Shown in pieces: positions 1-5,811 of a DNA stretch of 10,424 bases (within the stretch, counting starts at the first letter, position 1; each line of letters opens with the position of its first letter). This DNA is from Planctomycetaceae bacterium. Its GTDB lineage: Bacteria > Planctomycetota > Planctomycetia > Pirellulales > Pirellulaceae. Below the pieces are notes generated by a model. That model saw only the letters and a program-made list of their open reading frames with translations, was not told where the DNA came from and searched no databases. The translations under genes and the position numbers were made by a program. The stretch spans positions 1-10,424 of the forward strand of contig SKVE01000064.1 in NCBI GenBank assembly GCA_007129635.1, read 5' to 3'.

Positions 1-860
1 AGTCTCGGTTCCGCTCGACGGCTGATGAATTCTACCCGTCCGTCTTCGTACAAGACGTTATGCCCGCGGCCCAGATGATTGCTGCTGTGCCGGCCGGGAA
101 GATGCATACTGGGAGCGTCGGACATGAGCGCATAAAAAGAACGCCCTTCGTTTTTCGGTGGAAAATGCCGTCGATTTAGCACGTAGCCCAGCACATAACC
201 GTAGCTGCCGCCCATCCGACGACGAAGGCGTTCCAATTCCAATCCAGTAGCTTCATCCAATTCTCTGAAGGTGGGTATTCGCCAGTCCGTCGCGTCTGCA
301 GCCAATGACGAACTGGGACAGACGATCACCCGCGGGTCGTCCAGATAGCCAGCGTGGTACAAGATGGGGCCATAGATCCCCGCAGCGGCGCGATTTCCCG
401 ACACAGGTATCTTGGGGAATAGACGTTCGTTGAAATCACTGAATTCGTACAAGGCGATGCCCAGACGCTGCAGATTTCGCTGGCAGCCGAGGATGTCCGA
501 GCGAAACCAGCTATTAGCGATCGCCGGCAGAAAGAGCGTGGCAGCGACCAGAATCAACCCTGTGAACGTCATCGCGTCGACGATGGACCAAAACCGCCTG
601 CTGCCCGAGTTACCAGACTCTCGAGCCTCAACGGCCCTTTGTTGCTGCAATTGCTGATAACCATCCACCAGATCGCAAGTCTGTTTGGCCAGTCCCGGTG
701 GCGGCTCGGCAACACTAGACGTGTCGTGGCTGCTGAACTGTTGACGCAACGTCTCGAATTGGCGTCGTAATTGGGAATCCCGCGCCAGCGCGGCTTCGAT
801 CCGCCGACGCTCCTGTTCATCGACCACGTTCAACAGATATCCGAGAAGATCCTCGCCCAT
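1..860 (-). CDS. Anti-sigma-like single-pass membrane protein with pseudopilin-type C-terminus (3' end off the window)
   Basis: This frame stays open from ATG at 860 to the left edge, giving 286 codons. Residues 1-42 are charged and helical (LLGYLLNVVDEQERRR...), resembling the cytoplasmic N-terminus of planctomycete anti-sigma proteins, but without a zinc-binding His/Cys cluster. Residues 93-118 form one hydrophobic membrane segment. The outer part has CQRNLQRLGIALYEF (126-140), the kind of stretch that follows the N-terminal helix in DUF1559 pseudopilin-like proteins, and ends with NHLGRGHNVLYEDGRVEF (261-278), close to the 'H-X9-DG' motif of that family but with ten residues between His and Asp. 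It begins 7 nt after the ECF sigma gene, so the two are probably co-transcribed and this protein may hold the sigma factor at the membrane. The sigma-binding role is inferred from position and the N-terminus; the DUF1559 resemblance is motif-level. No clear Shine-Dalgarno precedes the start. Confidence 0.72.
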   Translation of the reverse strand, partial: MGEDLLGYLLNVVDEQERRRIEAALARDSQLRRQFETLRQQFSSHDTSSVAEPPPGLAKQTCDLVDGYQQLQQQRAVEARESGNSGSRRFWSIVDAMTFTGLILVAATLFLPAIANSWFRSDILGCQRNLQRLGIALYEFSDFNERLFPKIPVSGNRAAAGIYGPILYHAGYLDDPRVIVCPSSSLAADATDWRIPTFRELDEATGLELERLRRRMGGSYGYVLGYVLNRRHFPPKNEGRSFYALMSDAPSMHLPGRHSSNHLGRGHNVLYEDGRVEFISRRAEPR

Positions 861-867
861 AACGTAT

Positions 868-1521
868 CTAATCGAGATCCGGGTGATGACGTTTCCAGAA
901 TTCCGACAACCGAGCCATGGCCGTGTGAAGACGACTCTTCACCGTCCCCACGGGAATTCGCATGATCTCGGCCGCCTCACGATATTTCAAACCTTGATAG
1001 TAAACCAGATGCACCACCGTTCGCATCTGCTCGGACAATTGATCGATCGCACCCTGCAACGCTTCATTTCGCTCGTCTTCATGCGCTCGAGCACTCGGTT
1101 CCGCCTGCTGGCAGACCATGAAATCCATCAACGGGCGTTCGCGCCCTACCTCAGCTTGCCCCGCTAATCCATCCAGACTGACTGCTCGATGACGGCGATC
1201 CTTACGTTGCACGTCGATCGCTTGATTTGTCGCGATGGCGTACAACCACGGCTTGAATCGTCGTCCGGCCTCGAACAAATCACATTTCAAATGCACCTGC
1301 AAAAAGGCTGATTGAAAGGCATCCTCGGCCAACTCGGCATTCCCCAGGTATCGCCGCAAATAGCTGTACAACTCCCGTTCGTACCGGCGCACCAATTCCT
1401 GGAACAATGTCCGCTCCTGCGTCACTCGGTAGGTCAGCAGCAGTTCCTCGTCCGTCTGTTTGACCGCCGGTTTTTTGCAGGCAACCGACTTCGGCTTATC
1501 TTGCAGCAGTGTGCTCATCAT
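868..1521 (-). CDS. ECF-type RNA polymerase sigma factor
   Basis: This is a sigma-70 family ECF factor of 217 aa from the chosen start. Region 2 spans about residues 25-106 (LFQELVRRYERELYSYLRRYLGN, then AEDAFQSAFLQVH and FKPWLYAIATNQAID), which binds core polymerase and the -10 element. Region 4 spans about 153-207 (LSEQMRTVVHLVYYQGLKYREAAEIM, then the helix-turn-helix IPVGTVKSRLHTAMARL), which reads the -35 element. There is no region 3, as expected for ECF factors. I chose the tandem ATG-ATG at 1516-1521 because the 19 residues encoded upstream, from an ATG at 1578, look non-conserved; neither start has a clear ribosome binding site, so the longer form remains possible. The next gene downstream, 7 nt away, is a membrane anti-sigma-like protein, consistent with a sigma/anti-sigma operon responding to an envelope signal. 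Target promoters cannot be read from the window. Confidence 0.93.
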   Translation of the reverse strand: MMSTLLQDKPKSVACKKPAVKQTDEELLLTYRVTQERTLFQELVRRYERELYSYLRRYLGNAELAEDAFQSAFLQVHLKCDLFEAGRRFKPWLYAIATNQAIDVQRKDRRHRAVSLDGLAGQAEVGRERPLMDFMVCQQAEPSARAHEDERNEALQGAIDQLSEQMRTVVHLVYYQGLKYREAAEIMRIPVGTVKSRLHTAMARLSEFWKRHHPDLD

Positions 1522-1762
1522 TTTGTACGAAGCCAAATGAAAAAAGTTCGTTGCGAATGCCACCGCGTCGAAACGCATGGATGCCTATCCATGATACCAC
1601 GTCCCGTAGGAACCTACCAGCATTTCCACCAGTGATCGCGTGACGTGCCGATCGCGGACACCCAATTAACAAGCAATAATCGTGCCCAACCGTGAAAAAA
1701 TCATACCCTCGCTGGTTGCCTACCCGTTTTACGCGACTTAAATCCCTATGGAATGGTTACTT

Positions 1763-1795
1763 GGGAAAATCCCACCAGCGGCATCATGCCGCTGG
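1763..1795. repeat. Adjacent inverted repeats, including a 21-bp interrupted palindrome
   Basis: Arms CCAGCGGCAT (1775-1784) and ATGCCGCTGG (1786-1795) are perfect reverse complements around a single C. Immediately upstream, GGGA-AAA-TCCC (1763-1773) forms a second small hairpin. No T-run follows on either strand, so this is not a standard intrinsic terminator. It could be a dispersed palindromic repeat of the REP type, an operator, or an RNA hairpin; a single window cannot separate these. Confidence 0.65.
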
Positions 1796-1906
1796 CCGAA
1801 CCGCCTCGCGTACGAAAACATAACGGATCGGCCTGCATTTTGTTCCAACACCTGGCGTGGAGGCCGAACAATCCGGTCGAAATGTAACGACAGAGCCTGA
1901 AATGAC

Positions 1907-1935
1907 TTGAATCACTCGACGTGGGGTGTCAGAAT
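1907..1935 (+). promoter_or_regulatory. Weak sigma-70-like promoter candidate upstream of the TPR gene
   Basis: TTGAAT (1907-1912), a 17-nt spacer, then CAGAAT (1930-1935) match the -35 and -10 consensus at four of six positions each, on the strand and side expected for the TPR gene. The leader would be about 180 nt. Matches of this quality occur by chance, so this is only a candidate. Confidence 0.2.
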
Positions 1936-2111
1936 AGACCAGCTAGTGTTTCTGCCCCTATTCGAAGAAAATGACTATATTAGGGGGTAGCTAAGGCGGC
2001 GATCGTGTTCAGCTTGGTCGAAGAGCATGAGCCGAACGTGCGCGTCGGGCAATCGCTCAGGAACGTCTGCTCGAGGCTGGGGTTTCCTGGCGTTTTCTGA
2101 CAGAACGGAAA

Positions 2112-2120
2112 GAAAGGTGG
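2112..2120 (+). promoter_or_regulatory. Ribosome binding site supporting the GTG start of the TPR gene
   Basis: GAAAGGTGG lies just upstream of GTG 2124, with its AAAGG core ending 6 nt before the start. It supports this start over the ATG-initiated overlapping frame at 2027, which has no family-like translation. Confidence 0.5.
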
Positions 2121-2123
2121 ACG

Positions 2124-3656
2124 GTGACCGAGCCGAAAAAGAAGAGGAAGAAGCGGCGAAGGCTAGAGTGGCTGTATTGGTTGGGATCAGTTCTGTGGAT
2201 TTTGCCCGAGTACTTCCTGCTGTTTTTTCTGCAATGGTGGGCGACTCGTCGCTGGGTCTCACTGGTGCTGGGCGTACCGGCGATCGTATCGGCGTTTGTT
2301 TTTGTGATGATTCCCTTTTTCCATAGCCGCACGTTACCGGCTCAGCGGATTCGGCAATTGGACCTGGAGGGACGTACGGCATTGCAGGACGACGATCTCC
2401 AGGCAGCTCACGTGGCCTTTCGACGGATCGCTTTCTTGGACTCGCAATCGCCTACGTCCAGTTTCGGTTTGGCGTTGACGGCCCAGCGGCAGGGCGACTT
2501 GGCGTCGGCACGAAGTTGGATGCGACGGATCGCTTCGGATAGCCAACCGGGACATCCGCCCGCTCATTTTTGGCTGGCCGCTGACCTGATGCGTCAACAG
2601 ACACCGCTGACGCCGGATCAGGCTCGTGTTCTGGAGCACCATCTGCTGCAGGCCGCTCGAGATGCAGCCTACGAGGCCGAGTCACGGGTCCACCTGACGA
2701 GGCTTTACCTGCTGCGAGGCGAAAACGATAGGGCGATCAGCCAGATCGAGCGCGTGGCGTCGCAACGGCCCGCGCTGTTACTGGATTTGGCGCGATTGCA
2801 GGCCCAGGCCGGTCGAACGGCTGAATCGCGGCGTGCGGCAGTCCAGGCAGGCGAGTTCTTTCAGGCTCGCGCTCAAGCGGAACCCGATCAACCGATCCAT
2901 CGTCAGGCATGGGCTAACAGCCTGGTGTTGCAGGAACGGTACGAAGACGCCGTGCGGGTGTTGGCCGAGGGACTGAATGCTTCCGATCCCGAACCATTCC
3001 AGAAGGCGTTAAGCGCCGTGTACCTGCAGTGGTTAAGCGCCACCAGCGATCCGAAAAAACCGGACCCGGTGCGGCAGTTGGAGTTCCTGGAACGGATCCT
3101 TCAATTCGATGCGTCCAACGAACGCGCCTTGGCGATCCTGGGCTCGCTGGCCGTCGGGGAGGATGAGCCCGCCGAGCAGGCGGTCCAGATGCTGAATCAA
3201 ATGCTGGCTCGCGGCGCCGCACCCGGCGCGATCCACCTGGCGTTGGGCACGCGAGCCATCACGCAGGGTGATCTCGACCGAGGCGTGATGCACTTGGAAC
3301 AGGCTCAGCAACGCAATCCCCGCACTCCCGAAGTCCTGAACAATCTGGCCTGGGGCTTGGCGCATCGCGATCCCCCGGATCTGGAGCGGGCGTTGCGCTT
3401 GGCCGAATCGGCCGAACAGATGTCCGACCATCCAGAGATCCATGATACGCTGGGCACGATCCTTGCCAGATTGGGCAGAACTCGAGAAGCGGTGACGCAA
3501 TTGGAAACCGCGCTGCGCAAGTTGCCGCCCCGCGCCAGCATCCATCGCACACTGGGCGACCTGTACCAGGAACTGGGTAATCAGGTGCTGGCTGACGAGC
3601 ACACGAAACTGGCCGAACAGTTGGAATCTTCGGTCGCCAACAACGATCGCCCCTGA
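2124..3656 (+). CDS. Membrane-anchored tetratricopeptide repeat (TPR) protein
   Basis: This 510-aa protein starts at GTG 2124, preceded by a purine-rich ribosome binding site GAAAGGTGG at 2112-2120. The N-terminus is very basic (KKKRKKRRR, residues 5-13), then two membrane helices at about 18-40 and 45-68 that leave both ends on the same side, probably with the basic N-terminus cytoplasmic. From residue 75 to the end the chain is helical with repeated TPR signatures, clearest at about 370-500: IHLALGTRAITQGDLDRGVMH, then VLNNLAWGLAH, then IHDTLGTILARLGRTREAV, then IHRTLGDLYQELGN. The NNLAW...DTLG sequence is typical of tandem bacterial TPRs. TPR arrays bind proteins, so a scaffold or assembly role is likely; the partner is unknown. 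It is not obviously in an operon: its upstream neighbour diverges and its downstream neighbour converges, 37 bp away. Confidence 0.88.
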   Translation: MTEPKKKRKKRRRLEWLYWLGSVLWILPEYFLLFFLQWWATRRWVSLVLGVPAIVSAFVFVMIPFFHSRTLPAQRIRQLDLEGRTALQDDDLQAAHVAFRRIAFLDSQSPTSSFGLALTAQRQGDLASARSWMRRIASDSQPGHPPAHFWLAADLMRQQTPLTPDQARVLEHHLLQAARDAAYEAESRVHLTRLYLLRGENDRAISQIERVASQRPALLLDLARLQAQAGRTAESRRAAVQAGEFFQARAQAEPDQPIHRQAWANSLVLQERYEDAVRVLAEGLNASDPEPFQKALSAVYLQWLSATSDPKKPDPVRQLEFLERILQFDASNERALAILGSLAVGEDEPAEQAVQMLNQMLARGAAPGAIHLALGTRAITQGDLDRGVMHLEQAQQRNPRTPEVLNNLAWGLAHRDPPDLERALRLAESAEQMSDHPEIHDTLGTILARLGRTREAVTQLETALRKLPPRASIHRTLGDLYQELGNQVLADEHTKLAEQLESSVANNDRP

Positions 3657-3693
3657 TCGTCCGACGAACCGTAAGCGGCGGTCCGCGCTGCCG

Positions 3694-4113
3694 TCATACA
3701 CGGATCATTTGCCGCTGGGTTTCGATGGTTTCGATCGAGTATAATTTGCCTCGACCGCTGCCCGGACAGATCCGACAAGTATCCTCCCAGGCCGCCGGGT
3801 CGCGCAGATTCGAGTCCCAGAAGGGCCAGCTTCGGCACTGTCGCGGGCGAGCCTGATAGACCGAGCACCTGCGCGATTCGGTATCGAAGAACACGCAATC
3901 CCCATTGGGAAACTCGCGCAGACTCTTGCGAATTCCAATCCGTCGCACGTACTGGTCCTCGAACTCCTGTTGGCTGGCCATACCCATCTGGGCGGCCAGT
4001 TGCTGGATTTCCTGTTTGTTCACCCAAACGTAGCCGGGCGCACCGGTGCAGCAATTGCCGCACTGCGTGCACTGGAACCGCAATCCGTCCCGGTACCACC
4101 GCTGATCGTCCAT
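3694..4113 (-). CDS. YkgJ-family Cys-cluster protein (putative zinc/iron-binding)
   Basis: This complete 139-aa protein has the CxxCxxCC signature of the YkgJ (UPF0153) family at residues 15-22 (CTQCGNCC), followed by C73 (GDCVFFD), C83 (RRCSVYQARP), C93 (RQCRSWPFW) and a C113/C116 pair (CRICPGSGRG). The order C-x9-C-x9-C with 'Y..RP..CR..P' is characteristic of the family, which is annotated as chelating zinc or iron; its biochemical role is not established. The length is typical and there is no signal peptide, so it should be cytoplasmic. ATG 4113 has AGGA about nine nt upstream, a plausible ribosome binding site. The gene stands alone: it converges on the TPR gene and diverges from the CehA-like gene with a short shared upstream region. 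Confidence 0.9.
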   Translation of the reverse strand: MDDQRWYRDGLRFQCTQCGNCCTGAPGYVWVNKQEIQQLAAQMGMASQQEFEDQYVRRIGIRKSLREFPNGDCVFFDTESRRCSVYQARPRQCRSWPFWDSNLRDPAAWEDTCRICPGSGRGKLYSIETIETQRQMIRV

Positions 4114-4125
4114 TTTTTGATATCC

Positions 4126-4131
4126 TATGAT
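4126..4131 (+). promoter_or_regulatory. Candidate -10 element in the short divergent promoter region
   Basis: TATGAT matches the -10 consensus at five of six positions and lies about 50 nt upstream of the TTG start of the CehA-like gene. No good -35 hexamer sits 16-18 nt upstream. The stretch from 4114 to 4180 must hold the 5' signals of both divergent genes and is locally AT-rich at 4112-4134. Confidence 0.22.
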
Positions 4132-4168
4132 AGAAGCGTCTTTCTGATTTGTGCCGCTATCGTTACAT

Positions 4169-4175
4169 GGAGAAG
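4169..4175 (+). promoter_or_regulatory. Ribosome binding site that decides a TTG start
   Basis: GGAGAAG ends six nt before TTG 4181. This is the best Shine-Dalgarno near the 5' end of the CehA-like gene and favours TTG 4181 over the in-frame GTG at 4151, which has no such motif. Starting at TTG also gives a normal signal peptide (MKTRPALAVF...). Confidence 0.6.
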
Positions 4176-4180
4176 CCGTC

Positions 4181-5758
4181 TTGAAAACCCGTCCCGCGCT
4201 GGCCGTATTCGCGGTGCACGTATCCTGCTTGGTTGCCCCGGCGATCCTGAGTCCCTTCGTAGGGATTGGTCCGCCAACCGTCTGGGCTCAGGCTCGGCCG
4301 CGAGAGCAGCTAGAGATTCGCGTCCTGGATGAACAGACCGGCAAGCCCATCGCCGTGCGGATGCATCTGCGCGACGCACGCGGCAGACCTGTCCGACCCA
4401 CAGGCGTCGTCTCCTGGCATGACCACTTCGTGATCCCGGGCATGGCGGTGCTCGAACTGCGACCGGGTGCGTACACGTTCGAGATGGAACGGGGTCCCGA
4501 GTACAAAATCCGTACGGGTGGGTTCACGATCCATCGAGGCGATGCGAACAACGCCCAACTGAAGATGGAACGCTTTGTCAACATGAACGACGAGGGCTGG
4601 TACTCGGGCGATCTGCTGGTCCGCCGCGACATCGACGAGATCCCTTTGCTGATGGCCGCCGAGGATTTGAACATCGTGCCCGTGATGACGTGGAACCAAG
4701 AAGAAAATCAGTGGGCCGACCAGCCGATCCCGCAGGATCTGCTGCGGCGTTCGGAGCCGCGAGGTCTGTACCATGTGCTGGCCGGTCAGGACGATCGTGC
4801 GGGGGGGGCGTTGTCGTATTTCAATCTTTCCCAGCCGCTGCCTGTCGGCCAGGCGGAACCTGAGTTCCCGTCGTCGTGTGATTTTCTGGTCTTGTCGCGC
4901 CGCTTCCCGGATGTGCACGTCGATATCGAAAGGCCCTTTGGGTGGGATCTGCCGGTCTGGATCGCCAGCGGGATGGTCGATTCCATCGGCCTGGGCAACC
5001 AGCACATGCAGCGCGAAAGGATGTTGAGCGACGAGACCGGCGGCCGACCCCGCGACCGACTCTCGTTCCCCGATCCGCACGGCAACGGCCGCTGGTCGGA
5101 ATATATCTACTACCAGTTGCTGGAGAGCGGCATCCGGTTGCCCCCATCGGCTGGCAGTGGTTCGGGGATCGGTCCCAACCCGCCGGGTTACAACCGGGTG
5201 TACGTCCATGCCGGATCGGAACTGGATCACGCATCTTGGTGGGACAACTTGCGCGCCGGGCGAGTGATGGTGACCAACGGCCCGCTGATCCGCCAGCCGC
5301 TGGTCAACGGAGAATTGCCGGGCCATGTGTTCCGCGCTGACGAGGGCCAGACAGTCGAATTGATAGCCACGTTAAGCCTGTCGATCCGCGAGTCGGTCGA
5401 GTACCTGGAGATCATCAAGAACGGCCGCGTCGAACACGAAGTACGGTTGGACGACGTGGCGCGAGCCGGCGGACGGCTGCCGGTGGTGGCTTTCGATGCC
5501 AGCGGCTGGATGTTGGTCCGCGCGGTGACCGACCACCCGCGGACCTACCGCTTCGCTTCGACCGGACCCTACTATGTCGAGATCGGCGATCAGCCTCGAA
5601 TCAGCCGTCGGGCGGCCGAGTTCTTCGCGGACTGGGTCCTGCAGCGAGCACGCCAAATCGACCTGCCTGATCCCCAGCAGCGCGAGTCGGTGATCCGATA
5701 CCACCGCGCGGCTCGCGACTTCTGGGCGGATCGCGTATCGATGGCCAACGCGGATTGA
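4181..5758 (+). CDS. Exported CehA/McbA-like PHP-fold protein with altered metal-binding motif
   Basis: The 525-aa protein starts at TTG 4181. Residues 1-38 form a signal peptide ending in WAQA. Residues about 42-130 look like a carboxypeptidase-regulatory or Ig-like beta domain (IRVLDEQTGKPIAVRMHLRD, then LELRPGAYTFEMERGPEY). The rest resembles planctomycete CehA/McbA-type metallohydrolases: GWYSGD at 139-144, IPLLMAAEDLNIVPVMTWN at 154-172, ERPFGWDLPVWIASGMVDSI at 250-269, PPSAGSGSGIGPNPPGYNRV at 321-340, and WWDNLRAGRVMVTNGPL at 353-369. In this family the first block normally reads GDLHVHR, the two His being metal ligands; here it is GDLLVRR (143-149), so both are absent (Leu146, Arg148). 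Family assignment rests on remembered block patterns. The gene is therefore either a non-catalytic relative or uses other ligands. An in-frame run of eight G lies at 4801-4808. It converges with the S1C cluster. Confidence 0.8.
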   Translation: MKTRPALAVFAVHVSCLVAPAILSPFVGIGPPTVWAQARPREQLEIRVLDEQTGKPIAVRMHLRDARGRPVRPTGVVSWHDHFVIPGMAVLELRPGAYTFEMERGPEYKIRTGGFTIHRGDANNAQLKMERFVNMNDEGWYSGDLLVRRDIDEIPLLMAAEDLNIVPVMTWNQEENQWADQPIPQDLLRRSEPRGLYHVLAGQDDRAGGALSYFNLSQPLPVGQAEPEFPSSCDFLVLSRRFPDVHVDIERPFGWDLPVWIASGMVDSIGLGNQHMQRERMLSDETGGRPRDRLSFPDPHGNGRWSEYIYYQLLESGIRLPPSAGSGSGIGPNPPGYNRVYVHAGSELDHASWWDNLRAGRVMVTNGPLIRQPLVNGELPGHVFRADEGQTVELIATLSLSIRESVEYLEIIKNGRVEHEVRLDDVARAGGRLPVVAFDASGWMLVRAVTDHPRTYRFASTGPYYVEIGDQPRISRRAAEFFADWVLQRARQIDLPDPQQRESVIRYHRAARDFWADRVSMANAD

Positions 5759-5761
5759 AGA

Positions 5762-5772
5762 GTGCTAAGCAC
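5762..5772. repeat. Short inverted repeat in the convergent gap
   Basis: GTGCT-A-AGCAC lies in the 53-bp gap between the convergent CehA-like and distal S1C-like genes. It is too short, and lacks a T-run, to be called a terminator. No stronger hairpin is visible in that gap. Confidence 0.2.
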
Positions 5773-5811
5773 CCAAGCTTGCCATCTGGAGACGCGATCG
5801 GAGAGTTGGAT

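Larger units (their letters stand above)
1522..2123. other. Divergent intergenic region between the sigma factor and TPR genes
   Basis: About 600 bp separates two divergently transcribed genes. I found no convincing protein-coding frame in it. It holds the 5' regions of both genes, a strong 21-bp interrupted palindrome at 1775-1795 with a smaller inverted repeat GGGAAAATCCC at 1763-1773 beside it, and a weak sigma-70-like match at 1907-1935. The motif GATCGCG occurs twice between about 1634 and 1656. The frame of the TPR gene extends upstream of its GTG as far as an in-frame TGA at 2028-2030, with no ATG, GTG or TTG between, so that stretch is unlikely to be translated from a standard start. 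Confidence 0.6.

Noticed and set aside
1976..1981. TATATT as a -10 element for the TPR gene.
   Set aside because: No acceptable -35 hexamer at 16-18 nt upstream; the site at 1907-1935 is slightly better.
3657..3693. A possible bidirectional terminator between the convergent TPR and YkgJ genes (CGGC...GCCG).
   Set aside because: The stem is only four base pairs with a loop of about ten and no T-run on either strand.
3033..3701. A 222-codon minus-strand frame opposite the end of the TPR gene.
   Set aside because: It is the complement of TPR coding sequence, with low-complexity Arg/Gln-rich translation and overlap into the YkgJ stop region.
3581..4099. A 172-codon minus-strand frame overlapping the YkgJ-type gene in another frame.
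   Set aside because: The alternative frame at 3694-4113 has the full YkgJ cysteine pattern; this one has no recognisable motif.
4310..5326. A 338-codon minus-strand frame opposite the CehA-like gene.
   Set aside because: No domain-like pattern, heavy in Arg/Gln/His, and fully covered by a well-supported plus-strand gene.
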